Of a DNA stretch of 64,000 nt, positions 1 through 13,314 are shown piece after piece. The position numbers and the translations under genes are program-made. Source of the DNA: Medicago truncatula (lineage: Eukaryota; Streptophyta; Magnoliopsida; Fabales; Fabaceae). Positions within the stretch are counted from its first letter, which is position 1. Every line of letters begins with the position of its first letter. A model generated the notes under the pieces. The model was not told where the DNA came from and searched no databases. It saw nothing but the letters and a program-made list of their open reading frames with translations. The stretch spans positions 48,295,755-48,359,754 of the forward strand of contig NC_053048.1 in NCBI RefSeq assembly GCF_003473485.1, given 5' to 3'.

Positions 1-902
1 CATAAGTATCATGTTTATCCAACAGAACGTGCATGGGTATCATACTACCCATATTCATGGATACTAATTAACATTCTTCGTGCCAAAACAACCGCTCACT
101 CTCATTATCCAATCTCTTATAAACATTATCGAGAAACCGTCTCTCTCCACTCACCTCATCACTTCTTGCAATAGTAAAAATATGGAAAATGTTAACACGT
201 GCCTTTAAGACACAAGTTAAGGAGTTAAATGTAGAAATTTTTTGTTAAAATTCGTGTATTGCATTTAATTTATTAACTTTTAATTAGTTGAATGCATAAA
301 TATTAATGAAATATTTTTATTTTTGATTTGCTTAACATATGCCCTTAGAGCACAAGTTAACATTACCTTAAAAATATATACCAAATTGAATCTATGCCAC
401 TCCCCAACCAGTTCGCCAATTATTAACTCATACTTTAAAAGTTAAAACTTGACAATTATTTGAAGACATAGAAAATATGTTAATGCCATAACATATGGTA
501 GTTTTAGCAACTATCGGCAAAGTTCGCGTGTAAATATTTCATACAAATTATATAGCAATGGACTCTACAAAAAAGTGAGTATATTATTCCACCTATCATT
601 TGTCAAAAAGTAAATAAAAAAAGTTGAAATTCATAATTTTTCCTAGTCGTAATTGTAAATTTATAATGCATTATCCATTGATATTGATATTATCCTTTGC
701 ACAAATATGCACCTCTTTAATCATCACCTCAATTTTACTCCAAAACACAAACACACCCTCTCTCTATAATTTACCACTCATTTCATCGCCGGAAAACACA
801 TCTCCGATCATTCACCACTCCGATCCACCGTTTTTTAACCTGAGATGCGACGTCGCAGCTTTCACCTTCCAAATTCATTAGCTTAGGGTTAGGGTTCTCA
901 AA
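1..902. other. Upstream region of the PP2A B' gene
   Basis: AT-rich non-coding DNA. I see no gene here. The stretch just before the start codon at 903 is pyrimidine- and C-rich, as in many plant 5' UTRs. An 85-codon open frame at 624-881 has no recognisable domain and ends 21 bases before the real start, so it is most likely leader sequence. Confidence 0.5.
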
Positions 903-3900
903 ATGTTCAAGAAATTAATGAAAGGAGGGCAGAAGAAGCCCTCCAAATCCGATTCAACAGACGGATTTGGTCCACCGGCGAACACCACCGTTGATTCATC
1001 GGCGGTCGTCATACCACCACCGTCAGGAACAATCGAAGCGCTTCCATTGTTTCGCGACGTACCGGTATCCGAGAGACAGAATTTATTTCTCCGGAAGCTT
1101 CAGATTTGTTGCCACACTTTAGATTTCACCGATACGTTGAAATCGGTTCGAGAGAAAGAAATCAAGAGACAAACTTTGATGGAATTGGTTGAATTTATTC
1201 AATCTGGTTCGAGTAAGATATCGGAGATTTGTCAAGAAGAGATGATCAAAATGGTTTCGATGAATATTTTCCGGTGTCTTCCTCCGGCGTATCATGAGAA
1301 TACTGGACAAGATGCTGCCGATCCAGAAGAGGAGGAGCCGTGTTTGGAACCGGCCTGGCCGCATTTGCAGCTTGTTTATGAGCTTCTGCTTAGATATGTG
1401 GTTTCATCTGATACTGATACGAAGGTAGCGAAACGTTACATTGATCATTCATTTGTGCTTAAATTGCTTGATTTGTTTGATTCTGAGGATCCCAGAGAGC
1501 GTGAATATGTTAAAACGATATTGCACCGTGTTTATGGAAAATTTATGGTTCATAGACCCTTTATTAGGAAGGCTATTAATAACATATTTTATCGGTTTAT
1601 TTATGAAACTGAGCGACATAGTGGAATTATGGAGCTTCTTGAGATTCTTGGGAGTATAATTAATGGGTTTGCGTTGCCGATGAAGGAGGAGCACAAGTTG
1701 TTTCTTGTGCGAGCGTTGTTGCCTTTGCATAAACCGAAACCGGTTGCTGTGTACCATCAGCAGTTGTCTTACTGCATTTCGCAGTTTGTTGAGAAGGATT
1801 TTAAGCTGGCGGATACGGTTATTAGGGGTTTGTTGAAGTATTGGCCGGTGACTAATTGTCAAAAGGAAGTTCTTTTTCTCGGGGAACTGGAGGAAGTGCT
1901 GGAGGCTACCCAAGCTGCGGAGTTCCAACGCTGCATGGTTCTTCTTTTTAGACAGATTGCTCGCTGCCTCAATAGTCCACATTTCCAGGTTTGTCGAAAA
2001 TGGTTTTTCATTATGTTGATTGAGTAGGATTAATACAAGTGTTTTTTTAATTACCATTTTCCTTTGAATATTGTGTTATAAATATGCATTGCTTCTTATT
2101 GAACTGTTACTCTCTTTGTAAGGTAGATCTATACTTGGCCCTTATTTGGTATAATATTTATAACCTGATGTTAATATAAGATATAAGGTTTGGTTGCCTA
2201 GTTAGTAAACTTCAACTGACATATCCTTCCAAGTACCAAACTCGGTAACCTAGGTTTTTCTAGTTTTGTGGACAGGTACCTAGGTTTTTTTGTTTTGTTT
2301 TGTGGATAGTTCATTTATTGTTTTGCATCTTAATGATGACGTCTTCGTCAATGGAGGAAAATAAAGAACTGTGTTTTATCATCACTATTAATGTGGGAAA
2401 ATATTTAATGTTCTCTCATAATTGTCTTCAACCCTAACATCACATACATTTCTCACATACATGGATTGTCTATTCATTATTGTGTTTCTTTTGAAATAGT
2501 GTTGAACTGCCAAAGTTAAGCAAAACTAAAATTCGATTGACGGCTATTTTTTGACAATTTACTTTATGAAATTTATACATATGTATGCATCTGGTGTCAA
2601 TTAAATGGACTACAATCCTTGTTAAAAAAAGATTCCATGGCTTACATAAGTGCTTGTATTGTAAATGTTATGTTCGATAACTGTAATGGTGAAGTGTGTG
2701 GTTTGGCCTTTACACTATTTAAACTATCTTTGTGATATAGATTTTCTTAATTACCATTATTGTTATTTACTTTTTTGGTGAGTAGCATGAGGTGCACCAT
2801 GTAGGGATATTCTGATTTTAGCACAACTGATTATTGTTGGGGGTCAACTGCACATGCCTTGTGGTTTATTAAGTCACAGTAAATGCCCATTGTGATATAA
2901 GAAATCGAACACATTCTTATATACTTTAACATTATCATTTGCAATGTGCCACCTGACATCCCATCATGGGTTAAATTTGATTGTAAGGGAGTCAAGTGCA
3001 AGTTATGTGATGAATGGGCTAGGCCGAAAAAATCCTTAATGAACTCGTTTTCTGGAAATTCTTTACAATCTACGTTTATGTGTCAGCTAACATTTTCCTT
3101 AATTCCTTTATAGAAGGACTGGTCTTTCATGAGAACGATGACAGGGTCACAAATCAGTAAACTTTACGTACCTTACAATTAGTTAAATCCCAACTTATGA
3201 CATGGCTGAGCATTTAATATTTTAGAATCTAGAGATTGCTGGTTTAGCAAATTTGAATCATTGAAAGCCAAGGGCTTATTTGGTATTAGAAACTGTCACC
3301 TTTCAATCTGTTTCATGTAAAAACCTTTTAAGACATGAAAATTGAAAACAAAAGGCAGTTTTGTAATAAAAAGTGAAAACAGGAAATGAAAATAGAGAAC
3401 AAATTCTCAAACCAAATAGGCTGTATGCTTTCATTTCACCCAGTTAACTTTTATTATTTTCATCCATTTGGTAGTTTTGACGTTTGAGCAATCATTTTTC
3501 TCACAATACCTTTATTTTTTTGATAAGAAAAATGTTAGTTGTTAGTATGTTATGTTAGTAACCAGAGTTTGAACCTTGAACCTCAAACTAGCTCAATCAC
3601 GTGAGCCACGCCTTGGGGACCCTCACTCCTTGTGCATCAATGCAGGCATGACTAGAGAGTTATAGTATGTTTTGATCTATAATTATTTATGTTGCTACAA
3701 ATCATATAAACTGAGTGATTGAGCAACCCTTGCTCTGTTATCATTTGCCGAAATTCATTATGTTATGATGTTATCATGAAGTTAAAGCTGAATCATGTCT
3801 TATGTTATCATGAAGTTTATAATTATCTCAATGTTGAGATTTGAGAAATTCAGCCACCTAGGTATCTATACCTCACTTAAATCTTGAGTCAAGCCTAATC

Positions 3901-6900
3901 TGGCAGCTTTTCTTTGCTCTGGTGTGAAGCATGTCTTTCTGATTAGTGAAAATCACCGAAAACAATCCAGTGAATCTAATTTCGTGAGGAATTTTACTAC
4001 TTAAGAGGTCTGATGACTTGGATCTTTTGAAGTAATTTTGTCTGATATATGAAAGTTGTTGGCTGGTTGGTCAGCAACATATGTTTCTGATAGTCCCAGT
4101 TCTACTTATACATCATCAAAACTTAAAATACTTGTCAATTAGCTGCCGAAGGTGTGCACTAGAGCAAGAAATTTAGCTCCATATTTGCAGTTATTTTAAA
4201 CATGGAAAATATCTCAGAATTAATAATGGGATTTACCGAGACCTTGAATCTATCTGCAAGTTGTTGCTGTGAATTATTATAACTTTCAAGTTTGGGAAGC
4301 AAATAAAATTCTACAAGTTGAATCAGAATGGTGAAATTTGGAATCATACCTAAGCAAATTGAGAAACAAAATAGAAAATATGTTAACCTAAGTTGATTTA
4401 ACAAATACTTCGTTTAAAGCTCATTGATCACCATGACCTCTATGTGAGCCCCGAACTGTCAGAACCAACCCTTGATTTGGATCATTAGTGACCATTGAAA
4501 TATATGTTGTTAAACTGAGGGAAAATGCTTAATTTCTTGAATCAGGAGGGCATGCAATTGAGCCAATAATTCAGGACGCTAAGCGCTATTGAGTCATTGA
4601 CCCTTCTTTCAACTCATCTCTTCCTTCACTTGCCTTGTTCTCGATAAGGTTCTTTTGGGTGTAATCAGTTTTCAACAATGTGTCTGCACTTCACATTCTA
4701 TTTTGCATCGAATGTTGAAACTACTATTTCTTGGTTTCTCTTTAAGTGTTTGGTCGGTGTGTTGTTTTTGGCTTACATGTAAGTAAGTTCTGCTGTTAAT
4801 TTGACCCTCTAGCCCACCCAAAACTTGAGATTTGGCAAAAGGTAAATATACCCAAATCTTGGAACTCGCTAATATGCCACAGTTTTAAATTACAATTGAA
4901 GATTTTGTCAAATCTCAGAACCAAAATATTGAGAAATTCTTCATAGGAGCACTCTTTTTTGAGTCAAAGCTGCAAACCCTAGCTGGATTGACTTTTCTTT
5001 CCATTTATAGGTAGGTTAATTGCAAAAACTACTTTGCTGGAGATGAGTTGAATCATGTGCTTGACAATTTTTGCCTATTTTTAATAATTTATCATGATTT
5101 TCATTTTAAAACTTTTTTAGTTGTCAGGTTCAAAATTCTTCCTTTTGATATTGATTCAATCTTAGTTTAAAGAATTGTTCCTTCTCTTTTTCATTCAGAT
5201 CATTGAGCTGCAGTATCAGCTTGTGTTTTCATTTTGTCTTCCAGTTCAAAGCTATTGGTTAAGAATCTGGTCTCCTGTTAAAAGTTCCAGATAGTTTGTC
5301 CTGATATAATTTTTTTCTATATGTGTGAATGGTAACAAGACTTTTGCAGTTTAATGATGTACCACGGGCTGAACACTGATCCTTAGACATTAAAATATTT
5401 TTATTTGAAAAAAGGATAGATATGTTGTAGAAAAATGAAATGAGAAACCTAAGGGCAGGTTTACTTCCTGTGTTTCATGTTTTCATTTTCACTTCAACGT
5501 GTAAACATTAGAGATATAGATCCAATATTTTCATCACTATTTTCTTTTACAATTTTTGATAACAAATCTTAACATTTTTAGAAATTTTGAAAATGCCAAA
5601 AATACTGTTTTCATTGTTTCTGAAAATGCATTCTTTCTAGCTTGTCATCCATCTTCTGTCTTCACAAATGTTCACTACACAAGTCTTCCGTCGCAAATAT
5701 TTTTGAAGTGTGCGTGTGTGTGTGTTTGCAGTTTTCACCACAGCCTTAAAAAAATCTGGAAACTGAATGAAAACTAATCAAACATGCTCTAAAAATACAA
5801 ATTCTGAAAACAAAAAAGAAAGAAAGAGAAACGCATAATCAAATCTTCACACGCCCAACGCACAAACCCTTTGTTTTGCACCTCTTTGGAATTGAGTGAG
5901 AAAATGGAAATAAGATTGGAGGTGTATTATGCCATGGAATCTAAAGTCCAAACCTTGCCTAGACTTCAAATATTTACATTGCATGTATAAAATGGGAAAT
6001 TTGTTTTCCTTAATGAATTGATTACTCTTGGTTAGAGTGCTAAACTAAGTGCCCGTCCAATTCATAGGAGAAATCTGTTTGAATAGAATTTCTATAAATA
6101 CATCTTCAATGCCATTGTCGCACTGTAGCTTGGCAATATGTAGTCAATGTTCCCAGAAAGCTAGCAGAGAATCATGAGGTGTTTATTATCCAAAACTTCT
6201 ATGAAGTTTCATTATTTCGTCCTTGAACAGAAAAGTATGGTGATGCTTTTCAAAAGTGAAGGAAGAAAGGGAGGAGTAAATTGGTTCCCCTATTTCAAGA
6301 TTTCAAAGTTCAGCATCACTTGATTCCTTCCTTTTTCTATCTTTACCAAATCTTATATTGATCATCAACTGTAGTTTGAGCTTAAGCTCATCAGAGATGG
6401 AAAATTTAAAGGTTGGCAGGGTCAAAAAGTAGTGTGGAAACAAAAATAGTGTGCAAATGAGTTTCTCTACTTGGTGATATTTAAGGTGATGTTCAGTATG
6501 ATCTTTAGTCATTACGAGATTGAGGATTTTCAACAGGTTATTACTTTTTTAATTTGAAAAATCTGAACTGATTTTGTGATTATCTATACTCTCCTTGGCC
6601 TTTTGGGTCAGTGTTCAGATCCATAAACCCAGATAGTCCAGAAACATTTAGACTATGACTGACCTCTTGGCTTGCTCTTGAACTTGAATGGTAATTATTC
6701 CAGATCAGGTTGACCTAATGCAGGACTAGCGGCATTTTGAGGAAGGATAATAGATGTCCTTGCTCCTTAATGGAGAATTTCCTTTCTTATAACGATTAGT
6801 CTTGAGGGTCAAAAAGTGTTTTTAATCATTCCATAGAGTAAGGTCGAGTCTGGAAGTTCCTTGTGCAAACATTGTTTTTAGGAAATCTTATCTCTCAAGT

Positions 6901-7369
6901 GATAATTAGCATACTGAATTGGATTGGGAATCCTGATTGCTTAGAATTGACTTGTTTTTTCTTTATTTTAAAAATAAAATACACTCTATTTCATTTGTTG
7001 TTTCTAGTTAAATTATCCCTTGTATGCTTATTCACATCTATATTGTAGGTCGCAGAACGAGCCCTCTTTTTGTGGAATAACGAGCACATCGTCAGTTTAA
7101 TTGCCCAAAACAGGACTGTAGTATTGCCCATAATATTTGAAGCATTGGAGAAAAATGTCCAGAGTCATTGGAACCCAGCTGTAAATGGGTTGACTGTGAA
7201 TGTTAGGAAAATGTTCCTTGAAATGGATGCTGAATTGTTTGAAGAGTGCCAGAGGCAGTATTTGGAAAGAGAGGCTAAAGCCAAAGAGGTGGAAGAGCTG
7301 CGGGAATTGAATTGGAAGAGACTGGCAGATGCGGCTGCACAGAATGGGGCGGATATGATCACAGCTTAG
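903..7369 (+). CDS. PP2A B' (B56) regulatory subunit, alpha/beta-like
   Basis: This is a regulatory B' subunit of protein phosphatase 2A. It binds the A scaffold and C catalytic subunits and directs substrate choice in cytosol and nucleus. Exons are 903-1988 and 7049-7369, joined in phase 0 across a GT-AG intron, giving 468 residues. The start is supported by the N-terminus [16 protein letters not shown], typical of plant B' alpha/beta members. The variable N-terminal 45 residues lead into [20 protein letters not shown] and then the HEAT-like core. Diagnostic blocks include [56 protein letters not shown], and across the splice [17 protein letters not shown]. The single intron position matches what I recall for Arabidopsis B' alpha and beta. 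The C-terminus ([15 protein letters not shown]) is shorter than in those proteins. The family call is sure; the subgroup is an inference from the N-terminus. Confidence 0.95.
1989..7048 (+). other. Large intron of the PP2A B' gene
   Basis: A 5,060-base intron with no coding content that I can recognise. Two stretches (about 3264-3423 and 5450-5790) have the ends typical of plant miniature transposons: a left end reading like 'GGGCTTATTTGGTATTAGAAA' and a right end like 'CAAACCAAATAGGC'. I could not find clean target-site duplications for either. A degenerate tRNA-like stretch sits near 3530-3610. Confidence 0.45.
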
Positions 7370-8192
7370 CCAAATTAAAATTATTTTACTGCCCTAAATG
7401 GGATCGTTCATTGGATAGGCGGAGGATTATATTTTATATGCACTCCTTGCCATTTTGGTGCCATTATTGATTGGTTTCTTTCTCCCCTCTGTAATTTATT
7501 TTTGCTCTCCATTTTCTTCGTTGGATAATCAGAAAGTTAAAGAAAGCAGTGATTATTGTAAGATAAAAATGTATTAGACGTAAGCAATGTCTGCAGATTA
7601 AGAATGTTTTGTGAAATACTTGTATTTATTTCCCGTACAGAAAGATACGGAAATTTTCTTTTCATTGTTACAACAAATATGCATTTTTTTTAGGTGCGAC
7701 AAGTTCTTCCCACCTTTTTGTGCTTGATCTGTACTTTGATTGGAGTCGTTTTGCAATAAAGCTAAGGTTGGTTACTGGATGGACTGGACATATGTCGCCT
7801 TTGCAAAGTGGCATGAATTGCAATCTATTAACAACAGAGACTTCATATGATCTCGTAGATAGACATGATAGATGATTTTCTCTCATTGACACAATGCAGA
7901 TGAAGTCTAAGGATGAATCAATTTTGTCTCAAGGCACCAGCTGGTTGCAGTTCTTTGTTTGTTGTTACTACACATGATTGGGTTGATTTAGACTTCTTAC
8001 TTAGTTTAGACTGGGGCCCTTTATGTTATCTGTAATAAGTAGCATGCTAATTGCTAAGCACACCCTCTCATTACTAGAAAATCTACGGGTTTTTACCTTC
8101 AATTTTAACCATCTCTTGATATCTCTGGATGTATACCCCCAGATAGTCTTATCTTTTTCATGCAAACAAAATATTTTCAAATAGATTATATA
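7370..8192. other. 3' region of the PP2A B' gene and spacer
   Basis: Non-coding. It probably holds the 3' UTR of the PP2A B' gene. The minus-strand open frame at 7668-7892 shows no domain and I do not support it as a gene. Confidence 0.4.
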
Positions 8193-8201
8193 TATGAAAA
8201 T

Positions 8202-8910
8202 GGTGGATTCTTGGATGAGGGATCAATTAAGTCCCTCACCGATGGACCATGAATAAAATATGGTTGGATTAAATTAATGAATCAGATTGGTTAAGAGTAA
8301 AATTGAGACTATCTGCACTTTTTTGCACACAATCTTCTCCCACCCCCTTCTTCCTCGTGTGAAACGCCACCGACACTTCAAATAGGCGTTCCTCTTACCG
8401 TCACCAGAGCATCATTCTTCCCCTATTCCACCAATTCACCCCCTTAATCCAATATGTGCTTCTTTCGTCATTTATATTAAAATTCAAGATCTGCAATATC
8501 TTAAATCACTTTTGCAATCACTAAAAATAAACATATTTTATATAATAGAAGATATTCTTTGTTCGGCAATTCTACAGTTTCTCAATGTGAAAGCGGCCCC
8601 AAGTGATAAATTGCAAATTGATTCACATAGATTTGTGATGCAATCTAATGAAATGAGATCACATGTGGATGAAACAATTGGGAAGATTGACAGCGGCACT
8701 CTTCAAATACGGCGTACAAAAGACGGTTTCCGGCAAGATCAGTGTGACACGAGGAAGGAGAGGGAAGAGGTCGGTGGGATTTGATTGTGTGTAAAAAAGT
8801 GTAGATAGCTCAATTTTACTCTTAACAAATATGATCCCTCACCCCAATTTTACTCTTATTCATGGTCCACTGGTGATGGACTTAATTGATCCCTCACCCT
8901 AGAATCCACC
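8202..8910. mobile_element. Foldback Mutator-like element with 9-bp TSD
   Basis: A 709-bp non-autonomous element. The terminal inverted repeats start GGTGGATTC and end GAATCCACC. The inverted arms run inward for more than 100 bases: GATCAATTAAGTCC on the left mirrors GGACTTAATTGATC on the right. A perfect 9-bp duplication, TATGAAAAT, sits at 8193-8201 and 8911-8919. Long inverted ends with a 9-bp duplication fit the Mutator (MULE) superfamily. The interior contains a 90-codon open frame (8512-8784) with no domain I recognise. It encodes no transposase. Confidence 0.85.
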
Positions 8911-8919
8911 TATGAAAAT

Positions 8920-10360
8920 TTAAAGAAAATGTTGATTGATAAAAAAAAAAAAAAAAAAAAAAAAACTTTTCTTCTTACCATAACATCTAACATTTATAAT
9001 AAACAGAGTCGGAGTTCTCTCTCTTTTTTTTCTTTGAAGAAGGGAGTTCTCTCTATTTCATAGTTTGATTCGTGTAAATTGGCATTTTACAAGATTTCTT
9101 TTTGAAGGAACACATTAAAAATTGGTAATGTAATTTTTTTTGACGAAAAAATTGGCGTAATTAGATGTGTTTATTCAAAATTATAGTGATATATTTTATT
9201 TCTCTTGAGAACAGAATCACACTCAAAAATTAGTGTCTCATATAAATTTTGTAAGTGGATTTTTTTCTTTTGAGGGGGGAGCAAATGGATTTATTTGTAT
9301 AACTTTTTTTCAGGGGAAACTGTTTTCTTTTTGATAGTGTACTTGTAACTATTAATATCATGCATAAAAAAAAAAAACTATTAACATCAATAAAAAACTA
9401 ACTTGTTAACTTTAGGAACTTTTTTTTCCCATGGCTTCCCTCCACTTTAGGATCTTTACTTGGTAAGATTTTTTTTTGGACTTGATTTCTCGATTAGACC
9501 TCAATGTACTTTTTATCTTGTGACTAACTGATTATTTGAAATCACAGTAGATTTGAAAAAAATTACAATAGCATCGTGATTTTGGTAAATCTCTAATGAC
9601 ATGTTTGGTTTGGCGTCTAAGTGGCCTTTCGTACATTTTCAAATACTTATGCATGGTAAAGCAGAAGTTAGGAATAGTTGCTTCTAGTTGGACGCAAGTT
9701 TATTGTAGTTTCACCGCATAAACAAATATACCATAAAGTGTTTACAAAATTACGCTAGCTCACAAAAAAGGTACTAATTGGATTGGTCATTCGGTCAAAC
9801 TTAAAGTTTCACAGATCCTTCCAAAGGTGTGTTTCGGTAAGAGATTGAATCATCTACTGCAACACAAAGAGTATGTTTGGTTTCACATTTGTAAAAGGCA
9901 AAATTAATTCTAAAGATGTATAATTGATTTTGACATGTTTAATTTCTTCAAGTAGAATTGATTTTAACTTCATAATTGATTTTTCTTGAAGTTAGAAATT
10001 ATAAATTCCAATCCTATAATTGATCTTTACATTAAAATTTATTATTCAACACATTTTTACATAAATGTAGTATTTAAAAATAAATCAATTTAGCTTTCGA
10101 CTAAATTTTTATTGCATTCAATATTACAAAATCAATTAATCTCATTGGCTATTCAAACACACACAAGAAATAAGATTGTGTGAAAAATAAGAGGATATTA
10201 TGAAGAGAGAGAAGAGAAATTGAAAAGTGGCAGAGAACTCTCTTCTCTTCATCTATGATGATGATATGCTGATTGTGAACTGAAGTGTGTAGAAGAACAA
10301 GAAAGAATAATAGATTAGGAACTAGATAGATAGATAAATAAAAATAAAAATAAATTGAAA
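8920..10360. other. Spacer and leader of the 123-residue gene
   Basis: AT-rich intergenic DNA with poly-A at about 8941-8966. A stretch at about 9830-10150 resembles legume miniature elements (repeated ATAATTGATTTT / AAAATCAATT motifs). The last 160 bases are rich in GAGA and likely form the 5' UTR of the next gene. Confidence 0.4.
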
Positions 10361-12910
10361 ATGTCGAAGAGTTCGTTTCAAAACGACGTGCCATGGAGAG
10401 CTTCATCTTCTTCAACAAAGCCAATACCCAAAATTCATCACTCTCCAATTCTTCGCGTTTCTCAGAATCCCTTTTCCGATTATGCAATTTCCATCATGAG
10501 GGTATCTCTCTTTTTCACTTTTCATTCATTATCTTCGTTCAAGTTTTCATTTTTAACTTTTTTTTTTATTTTTTATTTTTTGCAGCATCCAGACCCAATA
10601 GGGGATGGTTTGGGTGATGACGCTATAGTTGAAGCAGCTGGTCCTGAATGCATCATACCTGGTCAAGTTACTCCCATTAAACTACTTGGCCTTAAGGTAC
10701 CTATTTCTTGTTTCAATTTTTGTATTAGAAATCAAATTAAATTATGTTAACTAAGCCTGTTTCAACTATGAAGCACGGACACATACAATACGGACATGTG
10801 GACACTGATATTAATTTGAGAAAATAACATAATTCAATGTAACTGTATGTGTCGGACACTGGAACACCTTCAATCAAAAGTGTCGTGCTACATATTTGTT
10901 TAATGTTTTTTGGATCATGGTTTTATCACATAGTTTTCCTAAATGCTTCATGGTTTTAGTAATGAACCATTGAGAAGATAAAAAATCACCATAAGAATAT
11001 TTTGAATCTTTTTGCAATTTGGAAGTCTAACTGTGCACCTAAACTAATTAGTCTATGAAAACCATGAAGAAGGTTGCACATATGATTGAGCATTGCCTAG
11101 CAAAACCCTTGCTTGTTCGTACTAATAACATATTCACATTTGGGGAATGTTTGGTGGCGGCTTATGACACCTAATTCTCGACCGCTGCTAATATTTCTTC
11201 GATAAAAGTAGGAGTTTGTTATCTTTGAGTTTTTGAATTCATTTCTGTTTAAATAGTTTATTTTTTATTTGGTGTTTGTGATTGCTGGATATATTTTTCT
11301 TCTCTTGATGCTGTTTATGTTTAAACTGCTTTTTCCCCTGATAATTGAACAACGGAAATGGCATCGAGTTGCTCATCTCATGAGTTGTAACCTCAATATT
11401 AATTCCATCAAGCACAATAATCATACAACTCAAAAACTTTGAATACTCTGCGAATGTTGTTTTGCAATTTGTCCTCGAAGTTGTGGCATATTCTTCTCAA
11501 TCTACCTTATCAATCTCAGGACCTATTTGGTTTAAGAAATTGTTTTATGTTTCTGTTTCTTATTTTCACTAAAAATTACAAAATTGCCATCTTCTTTCAC
11601 TTTGTTTCTTGTTATGAAAGATTTGACGAAAACAACGAAACAACTTTTTATTGTATAAGTTTTCTTGCTATCTAAAATCTCACATACAAGATTCAAAAGG
11701 GTGGTCATTTTTGTAACAGGGGACTTTGTTCTGTTGTGTAATTTAAAAGTGTGTTATGTTCATCAATTCTCTTTTTCCTCCCTCTATTATCACGTCTTTT
11801 CATGTTTTCCCCCATTGTATTTTATGTTTAAGTTTTCTCTAATATTAATGCTTCACTTTTGGGGTGATGCTCTTTAGAAATACTTTGTTTTGGCAAAGAG
11901 ATGCAATTCAACATTTTTCATTTTGGCTTCTTATTGGAACAGGTTTGGCCTATCGAAGTTGACCTGAAATTTTTGGAACCAATTGGCCGAGAACTTAAGC
12001 AGCTTGGGAAGGTAAAGTCCTTTTTATATCTTTCCTACATACAGGGTAATATTGACACACTTCTGGCAGTTGAACATAATGAGTTTTTTGCACTTGATAT
12101 TGATGAACTTTGGAATAGAGAACAGAAATACTTGTGTATTTTTCTCTCAATATAACTTGCATAGAAAATCAGCAACAAAGCAATCAATATTGCTACTAGG
12201 CATATATATGTGCCCTTATACTGTTGGAAATGGAGATGAGATGATAATAATTTAAACTGCGCCTTGTGATAACAAAGTAGCCAATCATTATTATAGCACT
12301 GAAACAGATGTCTGTGCTGTGTATCATACAAAATACCATGTTTACCTTGAATGAAAAACCAACAGCATTGTAGCGAATTGAATTTTTAAGTTTCAGTATG
12401 CTATATAAATCACGATGTTGTTAAAGGTCAGCTTCACGTATCTTTTACCATAGTGTTATGCAGACTTTGCCAGATGCTTTGCTCATAAATCCACACTTTT
12501 ATTTTAGAAATTCAGTGTGCTGTTGCTGCGTATTTTTCTTGAAATTTAGTGTGCAGTGAATTTGAAAATATGTTGGATATGAATGCTTAGTGTTAGTTCA
12601 ATCCCGTTGTTTTATGCTTTTGTTGATCTAGTTGAATAGAAAATCAATGAATCATTTCTTACGACTTATCTTAAATATTGCAGTTGCTTGTGTTTGGATT
12701 TATTTGTTTTGCCTGGCCTGTTTGGTTGTATTTCAGTTATATAATCAGCCGCTCATCTTTTGATATTAATGGCGACATGCGGACATCTCCAGTTGAGACA
12801 TGCAATTCTAAATATGCAATGACCTTTCATGATTAATGTAGTTATTTTTGTGCATGCAGGTCATGGATGACGCTGTGGAACTTATGAACAAATCATTCAT
12901 AGATCGTTGA
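10361..12910 (+). CDS. Uncharacterised small plant protein (123 aa)
   Basis: I do not recognise this protein, but the gene structure is convincing. Exons 10361-10501, 10586-10696, 11943-12011 and 12860-12910 have lengths of 141, 111, 69 and 51 bases, all multiples of three. All are flanked by GT and AG, giving 123 residues and a TGA stop. The N-terminal 35 residues are serine/proline-rich (WRASSSSTKPIPKIHHSP). They are followed by an acidic and hydrophobic core with HPDPIGDGLGDDAIVEAAGP, IPGQVTPIKLLGLKVWPIEV and, at the end, VMDDAVELMNKSFIDR. There is no signal peptide, membrane segment or cysteine motif; it may be soluble. The constant exon phase 0 and short conserved-looking exons suggest a real, conserved gene. 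It converges on the pectate lyase gene, whose stop codon lies about 400 bases away. Confidence 0.75.
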
Positions 12911-13314
12911 TACGGTGGCCTTTGTGAAAGATGAAGATTTGGCTCGTTTTGTGTCCAGTCTCACATACATTTTTCCAAGAGTAATACAAGACAGTTTTGT
13001 TCTGTACTCGTTCCCCAGCCCCATCTTTCTTCTGTACGTCATTTGTTTTAATCTCTTATTTAACTTTTTCATTATAGTCTATAAATTTGAGAAGACTTTT
13101 TTTTTAATAATTAATCATAATGCTTACTTAAATTGAAAGACTCATGAGTTAACTTGAGCATTTTCTTCTTCTAGCCTGCACCCCTTGTAACATTGTATTG
13201 AATTTGCAAAATGATAGTACTTTCAAATAGGAGTAGACCCTTTTCATTCCAATTCCAATCAAGAGAAATACAAATACAGTGTCCCATTACATTGGTAACA
13301 ACATTCCTGAATCG
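12911..13314. other. Convergent intergenic region
   Basis: Holds the 3' ends of two convergent genes. I see no further coding potential. Confidence 0.5.

Noticed and set aside
624..881. 85-codon frame upstream of the PP2A B' gene
   Set aside because: No domain, low-complexity Leu/Ile/Ser composition, lies in the expected leader region.
1449..2057. 202-codon minus-strand frame
   Set aside because: It is the antisense shadow of PP2A exon 1.
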